A stretch of 64,000 nt of DNA from Eupeodes corollae (lineage: Eukaryota; Arthropoda; Insecta; Diptera; Syrphidae), in contig NC_079147.1 of assembly GCF_945859685.1 (NCBI RefSeq), positions 263,180,572 to 263,244,571 of the forward strand. The letters are read 5' to 3'. The notes under the pieces were generated by a model that saw nothing but the letters and a program-made list of their open reading frames with translations, searched no databases and was not told the origin of the DNA. The stretch's first letter is position 1. Every line of letters starts with the position of its first letter. The position numbers were made by a program, and so were the translations under genes. Positions 21,132-33,879 of this stretch are shown here, piece by piece.

Positions 21132-22522
21132 TTAACTTCCCATAGGAAGTTATTGTAATGGGTCCGAAAGATGCAGAAAGGGCTCTCAAGAAAATTGCGT
21201 TTGTGGTTTTTTTACCATAGCAGTTTGAAAAAAAGGTGAAAATTTTGGTTAACCCTAAATATCTTACGAACCAAAAACGCTAGAGACTTGAATTAAATTT
21301 TATAAATTATATTGTAACGTGATACCAAACAGGTATATTTTTTGAAAAAAATCAATATAACGGTTTTTTTTATAAATCAATAAAACTGAAAAAAAAAATT
21401 TGTCACCTCCAAAATTTTACGACTGAAATATGATTTCATCTCTAAAACAATTTTGTGCAACGAAGAATAATGTTTTTGACATCTGATAAAGTTTTGAGAA
21501 AAATCAAATTGATAGTTTTTTTACAAAAAATAAAAACCTTTAAAAAAAAATTTATAAAAGTTGGTAAAAATTGATTTTCTACTCAAATATCTTTTCAAAA
21601 CTTGGAGATATTGGCTTTAATTTACTTTTATCTTTCAAAACATCTTGTTGACAACATTCAGTTAAAATTTGAAAAAAATCGATTTGACAGTTTTTGTACA
21701 AAAAATTAAAAACCGAAAAAAAAATTAACAAAAGTTCGTAAAAAATGATTTTCGACTCAAATATCGTTTAAAAACTTTGAGATATTAGGTTCTAACTAAT
21801 TTTTTCTTATAAGAAATATTGTTTTCAACACTAAGACAAATTTTGAGAAAAATCAAATTGACAGTTTTTTTACAAAAAATAAAAACCTGAAAAAAATGTA
21901 TAAAAGTTGGTAAAAATTGATTTTCGACTCAAATATCTCTTCAAACATTTTAAATATTGGCTTCTAACTAATTTTTTCTTATAAGAAATATTGTTTTCAA
22001 CACTAAGACAAATTTTGAGAAAAATCAAATTGACAGTTTTTTTACAAAAAATAAAAACCTGAAAAAAATGTATAAAAGTTGGTAAAAATTGATTTTCGAC
22101 TCAAATATCTCTTCAAACATTTTAAATATTGGCTTCAAACTAATTTTATCTTATAAGAAATATTGTTTTCAACATTTGGTAAAATATTTAAAAAATTCGA
22201 ATTGACAGTTTTTTTTACCAAAAATAAAACTCTAAAAAAAAACAATACTAAAACTTGGTAAAAATTTACTTTCGGCTCAAATAGCTTTTCAAAAATTAAA
22301 AATATTGGCTTCAAACTTATTTTATTTCAGAGAAAATATTGTTTTCAATATTCAGTATTTTTTATATAAAAATCCAACAGTCCGTTTTTTCATAAAAAAT
22401 AAAATCTACAAAAAATAGTGCGCAAATTTGGTAAAAATACATATAGACAAACTTTTAAGCAAGACAAATCGACAGACGGGATGGGAAGTTATCAGTGTGT
22501 TTCGCATCCCAGCCTCTTTTTT
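21132..22522 (-). repeat. AT-rich modular repeat, copy 2
   Basis: It begins TTAACTTCCCATAGGAAGTT and ends with GACAGACGGGATGGGAAGTT, ATCAGTGTG, and GCATCCCAGCCTCTTTTTTT. The interior holds five monomer keys (AATTGACAGTTTTTT-type) near 21506, 21682, 21856, 22030 and 22203, a period close to 174 bp. The GTACG-rich module near the start is deleted: the sequence passes directly from GGGTCCGAAAG to the CAGAAAGGGCTCTCAAG block. Confidence 0.85.
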
Positions 22523-22730
22523 TAATTTAAATTTTAAAGTCGAATGAGCGTTGTTATAGCCTTACCTAAACAGTTAATCGATAGATTTAACTCTTAATAA
22601 GGTGGGATAAAATCATTGTTTAGAACAAGTGCTCCACTATCGTAAAAGTCTATTATTTTATTTTTTATCATGTAAAATGTTTACTATTTTTTGGACTTTG
22701 TGCCTATGTTCGTCTTTAATTTTATTATTA
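22519..22730. repeat. Duplicated unique segment, second copy
   Basis: Matches 20941-21131, including the SINE-tail motif and GTTAATCGATAGATTTAACT, with scattered substitutions and a short insertion near its end. Confidence 0.85.
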
Positions 22731-23603
22731 ACTTCCCATATTAAGGACCCATAGGACAGATTACAAGGGTCCGATTCGTCAAATTGAAAATTTTGACATT
22801 TCTCAATGTTTCAAGGTCCCTAGAGTCGAAATAAAAGATTTTTAGAAAGATGTCTGTGCGTGCGTGTGTACGTACGTTCGTACGTCCGTACGTTGGCTAC
22901 GTTTTTTTCGTCTTCCATAGCTCAAAAACCAGAAGAGATATCGACTTCAAATAAATTTTGGTATACAGATAATAAGGCAGAAAGGGCTCTCAAGAAAATT
23001 GCGTTTGTGGTTTTTTTAACATAGCAGTTTGAAAAAAGGTGAAAATTTTGGTTAAACCTAAATATCTTACGAACCAAAAACGCTAGAGACTTGAATTGAA
23101 TTTTATATGATAAACTGTAACGTGATACCAAACATGTATATTTTTTGGAAAAATTCCATTTAACGGTTTTTTTTATAAATCAAAAAAACTGCAAAAAAAA
23201 CTTGTCACCTCCAAAATTTTACGACTTAAATATGATTTCATCTTCAAAACAATTTTGTACAACGAAGAATAATGTTTTTGACATTTAATAAAATTTTCAG
23301 AAAAATCGAATTGACAGTTTTTTTTATAAAAAATAAAAATCTAAAAAAAACTTTACTCAAAGTTGGTAAAAATTGAATATCGATTCAAATATCTTTTTAA
23401 AAACTTGAAATTTAGGCTTAGACTTATTTTATCTTAAAAGAAATATTGTTTTCAATAAAAATGTTGACAAAAATCGAATCGACAGTTTTTTTTTACAAAA
23501 AATAAAAACCTAAAAAAAATATTAATAGTTGGTAAAAATTGATTTTCGACTCAAATATCTTTTTAAAAATTTTATCTTATAAGAAATATTGTTTTCAACA
23601 TTC
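22729..23603 (-). repeat. AT-rich modular repeat, copy 3 (truncated)
   Basis: Starts TTAACTTCCCATATTAAGGA and includes AGATGTCTGTGCGTGCGTGT, the GTACGTACG run (22861-22895), the CATAGCTCAAAAACCAGAAG block and two to three monomers. It lacks its AGCCTCTTTTT end because copy 4 begins in inverted orientation. Confidence 0.82.
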
Positions 23604-24655
23604 TGGGATGTGACCCACACTAATAACTTATCATTCCGTGTGTCGATTTGTCTTGCTTAAAAGTTTGAAGGTTTTCGTATTGGGTTAAAAAAGTTGTCAG
23701 TTGAATAAATCTTAAAAGAAATAGTTTAGTTTCAAAATTTTGTTTTGTTAAATAGATTTTAATAAGAAAACAAATTCTTAACAATTTTATTGCATTTCTG
23801 TAGATTTTATTTTTTATAAAAACCAGGTTCTGTTTTTAAAAAAATTACTGAACAATATTTTATGTGAAATAAAATAAGTTCAAAGTCAATATTTTTAATT
23901 TTTGAAAAGCTATTTTAGTCGAAAGTAATTTTTTTCCAAGTTAAAGTATTGTTTTTTCTTAGGTTTTTATTTTTTTTTTTAAAAACTATCAATATGATTT
24001 TTCTCAAAATTTTGCTGAGTTTGAAAAAAAAAAGTTTTTTAAAAGATAAAAGTACTTTGAAAAGATATTTGAGTCAAAAATATATTTTTAACAACATTTT
24101 TAATTTTTTATTTAAAATTTGATTTCTCTCAAAATTTTGCCACATGTTAAAAACGTTATTTTTCATCGCATTAAGTTGTTTTGGAGATGAAATCATTTTT
24201 TATTCGTAGAATTTTAAAGGTGACAGATTTTTTTGATTTATAAAAAAACCGTTAATTTGACTTTTTTTTTCCAAAAATACATTTGTATCACATTGGTATC
24301 ACGTTACAATACTTAATTTAAAATTAAATTCAAGTTTCTAGCATCATTGGTTCGTGAGATATTTAGGCATAACCAAAATGTTCACCTTTTTAAAACTGCT
24401 ATAGCAAAAGAAACCACAAACGCAACTTTCTTGAGAGCTATTTCCAAATCTTTCTGTCTTACTATCTGTATAACAAAATGTATTTGTAGTCGATATCTCT
24501 TCTGGTTCTTGAGCTATGGACGACGAAACAAATGTTGCGAACGTACGCTCGCACAGACATCTTTCTTTAAATCTTTTATTTCGACTCTAGGGACCGTGAA
24601 ATGTTAAGAAATTTCAAAATTTTCAATTCGACAAATCGGACCCATTACTATAACT
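23604..24655 (+). repeat. AT-rich modular repeat, copy 4
   Basis: Begins CTGGGATGTGACCCACACTA and runs through monomers to GACATCTTTCTTTAAATCTT, TTCGACTCTAGGGACCGTGA and CAAATCGGACCCATTACTAT. The terminal hairpin has decayed to TAACTTAGTTAAAAAG. With copy 3 it forms a head-to-head inverted pair. Confidence 0.8.
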
Positions 24656-27600
24656 TAGTTAAAAAGCTATTCACTTCAAAACAATTTCTTTAAATACGAA
24701 ATTTTGTTGTTAATGTAAATTAAAACTTTAAAAAAAAATGCCACAAAAATTGTTAAGTTATCAGTGTGGATCGTAATTCAGCTTGTTTTTTTATAATAAA
24801 TATAAAATTGTTTGAAGTACTTATAACATTCATTAAAATAATCGTAGGAGAAATTATTATAACATTTTTAAAAATAAAAGCAAATATTATGATTTTTTAC
24901 ATTACAAAAAAAAATTAAAATGTTGTAAAAAGATATTCTTGTTTGAGGGAAAAAACGATTGTATCCGACACAAGAGATGTCATTCTTTATCCTCGTAAAG
25001 TAATGGTTATAAGTGTATTCCAATGTTAGTCCAGTAAAATATCGCTAAAAAAGGGGTCAATCTCGGAATGAGATATAGTAAGCTGAAAGTTTATTCGATG
25101 TTTAGGTATTTTTGTTATTAATTTATAATATAATAATATTACTTTTTTTTGATGTCATCGTTACTGTCGAAAATTATTCCCAATATTATTGACAAAACAT
25201 CTCCATTGACTAAAAACTAATTAAATAAGTTATTTTTTAAAACGATGTTAAATTCCTTAATTATCAATTGAGTCGCTAAAAAATATGATGTCTTACCACT
25301 GTTTAATAAATTGTTCTCTATTTAAATGTATCTATTGAAAGAACATTAAGTTTCATTCGCAAAAACCCTCAGATAATGTTTTGAATGTCAAGAAAGTCAA
25401 ATTTCATCTTCCTTGGGACAAAGCAAAACAAAATTCGGGTCGATAACAGAATCAATGAATAAAATCCCTTAATTTAATTTATATACATTTTTCCTGATAT
25501 TTCTTGCCTTCAGTTAGGTACAAAATAGCAAAGAAGAAGAAGTTATTTCTTGTATCATAATCTAAAAGAAAAAATTATGATTGATATAATCAATCAAAAT
25601 TTCCTATCACTTGGACGTTGGGTCTTCTCAGCAGAGATTTAGGGATTTAACTATCTATGTTTTAATTCAATCAATTTAAAATAGGTAAAGCAAAATTCTA
25701 AAGAACATAACATATAATCAATCATTTTTATTGAATACTTAGCAATATCTTTTTCATGGTAATAAAATTCTCTTATCTTTCATTTAAAATTTGATTATTA
25801 TTTAATTTTTCTTGAATCTATTAAAGTCAATTTTAAAGCCAATTACATTCTTTAAAATTGTGAACTTTATTATGTTTTAAGTTTTCTTCAAGTTTGTTTT
25901 GGCTTATGTAAATAGATTTACTGAAGTAGCTTAAGAATAAGGAAGGTTTTCAGAAAAGGAACAATTCATTTTTTGAAAAGAGACAATTGAAGTTCAAAGA
26001 CTTAAAATACATAGAAAAAATCTCAATTGGTTCAGAGAAAAACTTATGGCAGTAAAAATAGAAATATTACGGAATTTTTTAACTTAATGGAAGTTTTGAA
26101 TATTTTTTTAAGTGTATACAACACTCTTATGAATATTAGTAAGTTTATGAAAGAATCTTTGTTAAGTGTCTTAAACTGTGTCGTCCTTTGTCATCCCGAA
26201 CTTTGTACCAGAGACCTATATGTTGCTGTGTTCCCCTTTCATTAACCCAACCTTCTCAGCCATTCAAGCCCAGTCAGTGCCATAACTTTAGAGAAAAAGG
26301 TAAATCAATAATATCTACATACTTGCTCTATGACACAGATTTTCGCAGTTTCTTCACGCTTCCCCCTCGCACCACCAACACCATATGCATCTCCCGAAAT
26401 TGCCAGAATCCGCATGGCAAAACCCCAGCACAATCCTTTTCATCCTCACCGTCAACATCAACATTTTTGACGTTGATGCAGCCTGAGCTGAACATTTAAA
26501 GTGAAAAGTGGAGGGGTTGAGGATATGAATGTTCCAAGTTTCTGACTGACGAATAGACGACGCCGACGCTGACGATGAAGACTGTAGAGCGGGGAGCCAC
26601 CGACACAATGACGATGAAGAGTTTGAAAATGCCAGTGCACGAATGCGGTGCCACATGATGATGATGATGAACGCGGGAATCATTTGTCCTTGTGCCGCCA
26701 TGCACTTTTATACAAATACATAAAATTATTCAAACAGCAGGATCTGGAGCGGTTCCACACGTACAGTGTTATAAGCGCACAAAAGTGACGGGCTGAAGGG
26801 GAACGGGAGCTGGAGTCGAGCATAGCAGTTATAAATGTTTGTTCACAAAAATTGTTGTTCGAGAGGGTGCATCTGCATATATAAGAGTCTAAGGGGTCCT
26901 TACGCATGTTCGATGGTACATATCATCATAGTCATTTTCATCAGCATTATGTAGTCCTTTATAGTAGGTTGTCTGCAGCACCTACCTATCTATAGTCTAG
27001 CATAACACCTATAGACTAACATGCAGAGGAACATCAGCATAGCATTTTCATCAAAAAGCCTTGAAGAGATAAGTGTCTAGGATCACAAGTACCCTCCGAA
27101 GTCCTAGAGCCAAAAATGTTTGTCGGTTCATAACCATAATACTCAATGAACTAAATGCCGGAATGGAATGCACAACGAACGGTTCTGCTTCAAGGCGAAA
27201 AACCCTGGATTCCATTGTGTTTGATAGTTCGTTTTGTCGGAGTCGATCTGAAGGCGGCACAGCGCAACGGGCGGGCGGTGGCTGGCGGGTAGATTTGGAG
27301 AGATGGTGGGAACTTGGAATGATAATGGCACAACGATTTCCAATGTCATTCCTTCTCTGGCATATCAGCTGATGCGATGATGATGAGGGCAAATATTAAA
27401 CTCCATCTTTTTGAAAATATACATATAACTTTACTTTTCCATTCATCCAGGGGCATCAAAGAGTAGAATTGATGTGACCATCTTCGTTTCTATAAAAATA
27501 AAATAATTTTTAAAGTCTCAAGACAGTTTTTCTTTAGCTAGTTATATCAGGAAACTAAAGCCTAAATAAATATAAACACTAAACACAGGAGCATTGCATT

Positions 27601-28455
27601 TTAATAGAAGATTATTTTTTCTGCTTTTGATTCCTGAGAGAAATATTTTTCAACATAATTAAAATAGGCTTGTAAGTTTTATAAACACGTTAGGGAGACG
27701 ATAATTGTAAATAATTTTTAATCTTCAAACATCAAAACCAATGCCAGGACGCTGCTTTAGACTTAAACTTAAAGTAAACATCTCAAATTTTAGTGAAAAA
27801 AGCTTCATTTAAGCAAATGAAATTTTGTAGATTTAAGGTTTTAGGAAAACTGGACTTTAACAATACAAAAAATATCAAAATTTTATTATCATAAGATTTT
27901 TTAAAAATAAGTTTCAAAATTTGTTGAAAGTGTTTTCGTTTTTAAATAAAAAAAAATTTCTCGCACACAGTAGTATTTTTCTGGTGGAGTTCTTGTTTTG
28001 CTACAAGCCTTTAGAAACACCGTAATATTTGGAACATTTAAAGATTCAGATTAACCTCATGATTTATTTTCAAATTTATTATAATTCGCAAAAAATAAAA
28101 TATTTTTGCGAAGCATCAATATTTTCCCTGAAATTTTTGGAGATTCGATATTACCTTCATTTGTATATTTCTGAACGCAAAAGCCTAATGATTTACTTTG
28201 AATACAGTTAAACATAATTTATTCATACGAATTTATTCCACAATTTGTATGAGTTTAACATTTTTAACAGGTAAGTTTAAATGCTAGTTTACGACATTGT
28301 GACAGGAAAACCAACACAATTACTTCAATACGCAGAAAGAAAAAAGTTATCATATCAATAGGACAATTTTCGGTTGTCAATTTTGGGATACGAAATTTTG
28401 TACAACTAGAAGCTAAACGGAATGTCATGGAAATTCGGAAGAGCTATTCAAATCT
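24656..28455. other. No gene seen
   Basis: 24.7-26.1 kb is very AT-rich. 26.18-27.4 kb is more GC-rich with CCA/GAT-type low-complexity tracts (GATGATGATGATGA near 26655) and overlapping open frames on both strands that look compositional. 27.4-28.45 kb is again AT-rich. Nothing could be assigned. Confidence 0.5.
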
Positions 28456-28459
28456 AAAC

Positions 28460-28903
28460 AAGTACTAAGGTATGGAATGGAGTAGAGTTGTTAAGAGGGA
28501 GTAAAACACAATCGGTAGTTAGACAGGGCTGTACATTGAGTCTGAGTCTGTTTTTCGCCTTGTTTATCGAAGATCTTACAGACCTCTTACCAGGTGGCAT
28601 AGACTTTGCCGGACAGATAGTAAAAGCATTACTGTTCGCGGGTGACATTGTTCTTTTGGCAGCATCACCTGAATCATTACAGTTAATGATAAACCGCCTG
28701 TTCTATAATGGAGACTTCATTGAAGTTGTCACGGAATTTAAAGACCTTGGAGTTCACTTAACGAAAAATTTGATCATGGAAATTCATCTAAGAGAGAAAC
28801 TAGTTAATGCTAAAGGTGCAATTAGTGCAACTTGGAAAAGATGTTTTTCTAACAAAAGTATAGCACATTGCAGCAAGTTCAAGATATTTGAAGCGGTATA
28901 TGA
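28460..28903 (+). pseudogene. LINE reverse transcriptase fragment, 5' side of a SINE insertion
   Basis: The frame from 28488 reads RGSKTQSVVRQGCTLSLSLF and FALFIEDLTDLLPGG, the conserved RQG..LSP..F block. It continues to ALLFAGDIVLLAASPESLQL, the catalytic box with FADD changed to FAGD. EFKDLGVHLTKNLIMEIHLR, LVNAKGAISATWKRCFSNKS and KFKIFEAVYE follow. An in-frame stop falls where the SINE starts. The segment between LQLMINRL and EVVTEFKDLG is shorter than in intact RTs. The second part resumes at 29106. Confidence 0.83.
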
Positions 28904-29105
28904 GTAGTACCATTGGCATGATGAATATTGCGTTGGACTGTCATGCGAGAGGTCTCGGGTTCGGTCTCTGCCTGTGCCACCGAAAGTTTTATAAACTGGT
29001 GGTCCCCTTCATCCCTGCAATTAATCGCACACAGGAATGGTTGAATGTTGTAAGTCACTAAGCCCTGGTTCTCTACGAACTGTTGCGCCACCTAATTTAT
29101 TTTTA
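28904..29105 (+). mobile_element. tRNA-derived SINE inserted in a LINE
   Basis: Head GTAGTACCATTGGCATGATG, box-B-like GGTTCGGTCTC (about 28958-28968), then a deletion that joins CGAAAGTTTTATAAACTGG to GTCCCCTTCATCCCTG. The body ends GTTGCGCCACCTAATTTATT. Flanking GAAGCGGTATATGA and GAAACTGTCTG are weakly similar and could be decayed target-site duplications. LINE homology continues on both sides. Confidence 0.85.
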
Positions 29106-29775
29106 TCTGAAACTGTCTGTTTTGCGTGGCACAAATATGTGGAACGAAACAGCAGCTGAGAAAATTCTCCAATACTTTATTAAGCGAATTTTTAGACTGC
29201 CATCAAATACACCCAACTATGTTATTATATTGGAATCAGGATTATCACCTCTGTTCATACGAAACTTAAAAATGCAAGTCGATTGCATCTTGAGGGTTAT
29301 GAAAAGGAGCAATAATAGGCTTCCGAAGAAAGCAGTGCTTCAAGTAATATAAACCAAAACAAGTTGGTGTGCTGATTGGATAAATTTGGTAAGAAAATGT
29401 GGAATGGAACTTAACCTTTTTTTGTAACAATCAGGATGATTTAAAAGCTTCTTATACCAGCTTTTTTCCTCAGTGAACATAAAACAACGGATGAATTACT
29501 TAATTGACGACACAGGATCTATATACAGGCAGCTCTACCGGCAACTAAATCACAGCTTGGAAGAGACTAATTATTTTAGGGAAGATAATAGCATTGTCGA
29601 AATTTCGATGACGGTTAAATTGAAAGGTGAAGTTATGCTGCTGAATTTATACCTCGAAGAGATAACTTGCCAATTATATGCTGAATGTGCAGTTTAATGG
29701 AAAGGGAAGATGTTTTACACTTTGTTGAAAGATGTTCAGCTCTTAAAGCAATAAGAAGGAATAATTTTTTTTAGC
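29106..29775 (+). pseudogene. LINE ORF2 C-terminal part, 3' side of the SINE
   Basis: It resumes with LSVLRGTNMW and EKILQYFIKRIFRLPSNTPN, YVIILESGLSPLFIRNLKMQ, then LRVMKRSNNRLPKKAVLQ. After a stop at 29350 and a frame change it continues SWCADWINLVRKCGMELNL and KQRMNYLIDDTGSIYRQLYR. A C-terminal EDVLHFVERCSALKA element (about 29710-29755) follows, like the C-terminal Cys/His motif of LINE ORF2. Together with 28460-28903 this covers the palm through the C-terminus of one element. Confidence 0.78.
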
Positions 29776-29925
29776 AAGATGAAGTAATACTCTTAACATA
29801 TGTTACTTTTTTATGATTTGAAAACTAGGTAGACAGCAGTAAAGCCATGCTTTTTGTCTGTGTATTTTTATAAAAAATGTTTTATCAACGTTATCCAAAA
29901 AAGAAACCATAAGTCAATAAAAACT

Positions 29926-30018
29926 ATGGGTCAATATGACGCCTGCGGCAGTCAATATGACAATTGCGGTAGTCAATACGTTAATTGCAGCCAATACGAC
30001 AACTGCAGTAGTCAATAG
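29926..30018 (+). repeat. 21-bp minisatellite encoding a heptapeptide repeat (small ORF)
   Basis: The unit GTCAATATGACAATTGCGGT plus A is repeated about four times between 29930 and 30012, with one unit shortened by exactly 3 bp. In one frame it starts at ATG 29926 and reads repeats of SQYDNCG (also SQYDAC, SQYVNC) to a TAG at 30016-30018, 30 residues in all. No signal peptide or neighbouring gene supports expression. It may be part of a longer gene now lost or simply a minisatellite. No protein family is recognised. Confidence 0.5.
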
Positions 30019-30744
30019 GAAAATCAAATGAGTTGACTAAATCTTTTAGCATTAAGAATCGTCCGGATTATTTTATTTGACTGACAAGGGGAGTGTAAGG
30101 AATATCGCCTTTTAAAATATCGCTATTTAAAATTCCATCAAGTTCCGACAATCCCGTTTCCTTTTTTAAATACGTGCATTAAACTTGATAACAGTAGAAC
30201 TCAAAGGTTTGAAAGGTAAATAAGAACCATATCGGAATCTCGCTTTTTAAAATCCAAGTAAAACTGGTTTTTTTGCGTCATATAGCCCTCAGAATAGTTG
30301 AACTAAAATAATTATGAAAACAGCATTATTGAAAAGTGTAAACTTTATTAATTGATTTAAGTTTGTTTTTGGATTTGTTTTAAAATAATAATACTTTACT
30401 TTATCGGGATTATACAAATCTGGATTTTAAGAAACGAAAATATAAAAACAACAATATCGAACCCAACCCCTGACAAGTGGTTGCATAAGACCAATTGTGG
30501 TATTGAACAGAAAGAACAATTTGTTTAAAAAAATTAGAACTTAATTTTTAAAAATTTAAAATTGTACTTTTAAAAGTGGAAGAGGTGATTTTAAATCAAC
30601 TCCTCAAAGAGGTAAACAACTGTGTTTCAGTTTTTGTTTGTTTTAAATATTTTGATAAAAATTCAATAAAAAAAACATAACTTCTTCTTGAATACTTTCT
30701 CAGATCTAACAATATGTCGAATCAGTTAGTTCTCTGCTATGACA
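30019..30744. other. No gene seen
   Basis: AT-rich spacer without a supported motif. Confidence 0.5.
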
Positions 30745-31545
30745 ACATCTGCTAACTTGAAAATTGCATTTATCCATCCTATTTCCAAAAAAGGCGAATC
30801 TTGCTCACCCTCTAATTACCAATAATTGCACTTACGTTTCTTCTTTTCAAGATCATGAAAACGCTAAAGAAATATCTCGAAGTTCGAAAGCTACTTATTG
30901 AACGACAATACGGCTTTCGTAGCAATAGGTCCATTGGTGATCTCATGGTTCACCTCACTGAACAGTGTAGCAAATCTTTACATCGCTTTGAAGAGAATAA
31001 GATTATTGCACTTTATATTTCAAAAGCATTTCATAGGGTTCGGCACCAGGCTCTCTTATCGAAAATGTGTGCTTTCGGTTTTCATACATCCCTTCCCCAT
31101 CATTGTATTAGTAATTACCTTTTGAATAGAGTCTGAAAAGCACAGAATAAATGCTGGTGTGGACTCTATTCTGTCTCCAACACTATTTCTCATTTTTATT
31201 AATGATCTCCTGTCTAATCCAATGTATTGTTTCGCTGGCGATAGCACTCTTAGCTTTTTATATTCGTTTCCAAACTCACAACCCTCCTCTTAGGATGTGG
31301 AACTGCAACGACAAAATATGATAAGCTAACCTAAACAGCATTGTAAAAAGGGGAATAAAAAACCGTGTCGAATTTAATGCTTCGAAAACCCAATACTATC
31401 TTGTATCGTTAAAGGGAGATAGATGGCACTTGCATCGAGGATCTAAAAATTACCAACCACCTTTTGTGGAACAATGACATACGCGATGTCGCCAAAAATG
31501 CTGCAAGGTGTTTGGGTTTCTAAGGGCGATGCAAAAAGTTTTTCT
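30745..31545 (+). pseudogene. CR1/Jockey-like LINE copy B: reverse transcriptase
   Basis: Same family as copy A. NLKIAFIHPISKKGESCSPS starts the finger region. LLIERQYGFRSNRSIGDLMV, HLTEQCSKSLHRFEENKIIA and LYISKAFHRVRHQALLSKMC (first catalytic block, usually LDISKAFDRVWH, here with the catalytic Asp of AFD lost) follow up to about 31080. After a shift SNTISHFY and a FAGDSTLSFLYSF box (about 31228-31270) appear. Thus FADD is FAGD. Stops and shifts are common toward the 3' end, which fades near 31545. Confidence 0.82.
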
Positions 31546-33879
31546 GTCCCTCTTCGAAAATTGTTTTTAACTTAATGTGTTTTTATATTATGTCAATGCT
31601 TCAATAAAAACTTCAAAAGTCAATAGGTACAAATCCCAAAAGCTTGGAATTTTAAAAAGAAATCAAATTGACACAATGACCAGAAACTATAGCCTGGTCA
31701 CATTGCTTATAGAACAAATCCTCCATCAATGTCTCTTTTGATTAAATTGGAATTCAAAACATGTTAGGTTCGGGTTTGGGTGTATTTTGCAGCACTTTAG
31801 AATCTAGAATCAAGATTTTTTAGGGCGCGTCGCTTGTGTCAGTTGTTTCGCTCGTTGTCCTCATCCTCATAACCGTCTTTGTTGTGAACATGAGTATGCA
31901 TATTATGAGTGTGAAAGAAGCTTTCAAAATATCATCATCATCATCGTCATCGACATCAGAAATGTACAAACACATTCTTTTTTATAGGAAAAATCCCTGG
32001 AAACATAACAAAATTTTGGCATAAATTCAACTTCTCCATGAAATACCTACCTATAACCTAATACCATCATCATGATGAAACTTAATTCTTTGGTCGACGA
32101 CGACACGACGAAAACGATAGTATACACACAGGTATAGTATGATTGTCAATCAGAAGTGGGAAAACATAGGTAAGGCAGTATACCAAAGGTCGCCTAGGAG
32201 TCACTTCCATATCCGTAGCCGTTGTCATCATCGTTGTCCTCAAAATCCTATTTGTGTATGAAATTTTGAATATTTCTTGCTAAACTGTGTTATGGAATAT
32301 CTTCCCCAGCCCCATGTATCTTTATTCAGAATTTAGAACCTAAAAACGGAAGATCCTTGTTTACATACCTACAAATAAATGCATCGTTGTAGGCGCAGGA
32401 CTATCTACTATGTGTGTAGAGTAGGTGTTGGGGGGAGGTAGTAGAGATTCGTATTATGCCCAAAACATACTTACGCGAGTAAATCTTATGTCACATAAAG
32501 CTGATATGGTAGCCGAGGAGATCTGTCATCTTTGGATTATGATGAAATGTTGCTCGTTGCTTCGCAGGACACACACCCACACCCACACCCGAGGAGACAT
32601 CAGAAATGTATTATGCTAATGTACCGGAGGAGTGACATTCCATCAAAAACCATCACATAAAATGCTAAGGGTACTCTCATCAGGTACACAAGCTCCTGTT
32701 GTCACAACTAGGACGCAGTCTTATTTCGTTTATAAAAACATCATCACTACGTTCGTTGGGAGTGCAGTGGGGAAAGGTATCTTCGGTGGAGTTCTCATGG
32801 TAGCCGCGTGTATGTCGTTAAAACCTGCAATTATCTCGTAAGGCTTCTCAAGTATCGTATAAGCTGAAAGCAACTCGAGGGCGTATGTTGCTATTATGCC
32901 AACCTTTTTCAAAGTTAAGCCTACAACACGTTGGCACTTTAGAAAAAAAAACTCAAATTGTTTACAATAATAATATTCCAGCACAGATTTTCAAGATTCT
33001 TGAATCTTTTTTGTGCTGATTTTATTTTTTTTTAACTGTGCTACACAGAACCTTAACCACCCGCCCACAACACACTTCTTTTTGTTTACCTTTATGTATA
33101 GCTCATCTAATTTTGTATGCAAACTGCTTGGGTGCGAGTTTATAAATAATGATTTAGTGCAAATTTCAAGACCGTTTATTCAAATTTTTCTTTCAGGTAT
33201 GCATTTTGAAGCTACCCTGTTGTACAAACAAATTATGAGGTTTATACATACGATGATGATGGTATAAACTGTGTGATGGTATCCTAGGTACATATGTATA
33301 TGGGTATGATATATGTTTATAGGTGAGGTATAAGGACGATTAACATTTTCATGTGGGGCAATCAAATTACCATTTAGAACTTCAATTAACATAAGTGCAA
33401 GCCAAAGCACTCTATTTTTGATCCTTGATATTATAATAATAGCCGAACACATACAACACACATACATACATCATACATAATTAAATGTTTGATGTTAATT
33501 CTGGTTAATTATAATAATCCGGTCTGTTCCAGATTTCTGAGGAAATTTGCTTTTTTAACATTTTAATGTCAAGGAACTATTATAATTTTAACTGTAGAAT
33601 TATGTATGATAAGATCCTTTTACGGTAAACTAAGCATATGCAAACATTTTTTGGTTCATATTTTTGCTTCTAACTGTTTTTTGAAAACGACTATTATATA
33701 AACTTAAAAAAAGTGGAACATTTTAAGTTTCAATTTCGATTTTTCAAGTTTTAAATTTTGAATTTCTCGAAGTTTTAAGTGTCCTTGGTCAGGTAAAGCT
33801 TAAGATTGATTAATTTAGTTCCATTTTGATGTCCTAAAGTATTGAACTTCCCTAAAAACAGTAATTAAACCTATGATAC
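31546..33879. other. No gene seen; short microsatellites
   Basis: Contains an ATC/ATCG tract at about 31937-31957 and a CACACC tract at about 32567-32590. Open frames near 31836-33467 have low-complexity or overlapping translations, and no TE or gene motif was recognised. Confidence 0.5.

Noticed and set aside
26180..27400. Many overlapping open frames on both strands
   Set aside because: Both strands are open together in low-complexity CCA/GAT DNA; the translations look compositional.
29930..30012. CRISPR-like short direct repeats
   Set aside because: Units are contiguous 21-mers without spacers, in an animal-type genome.
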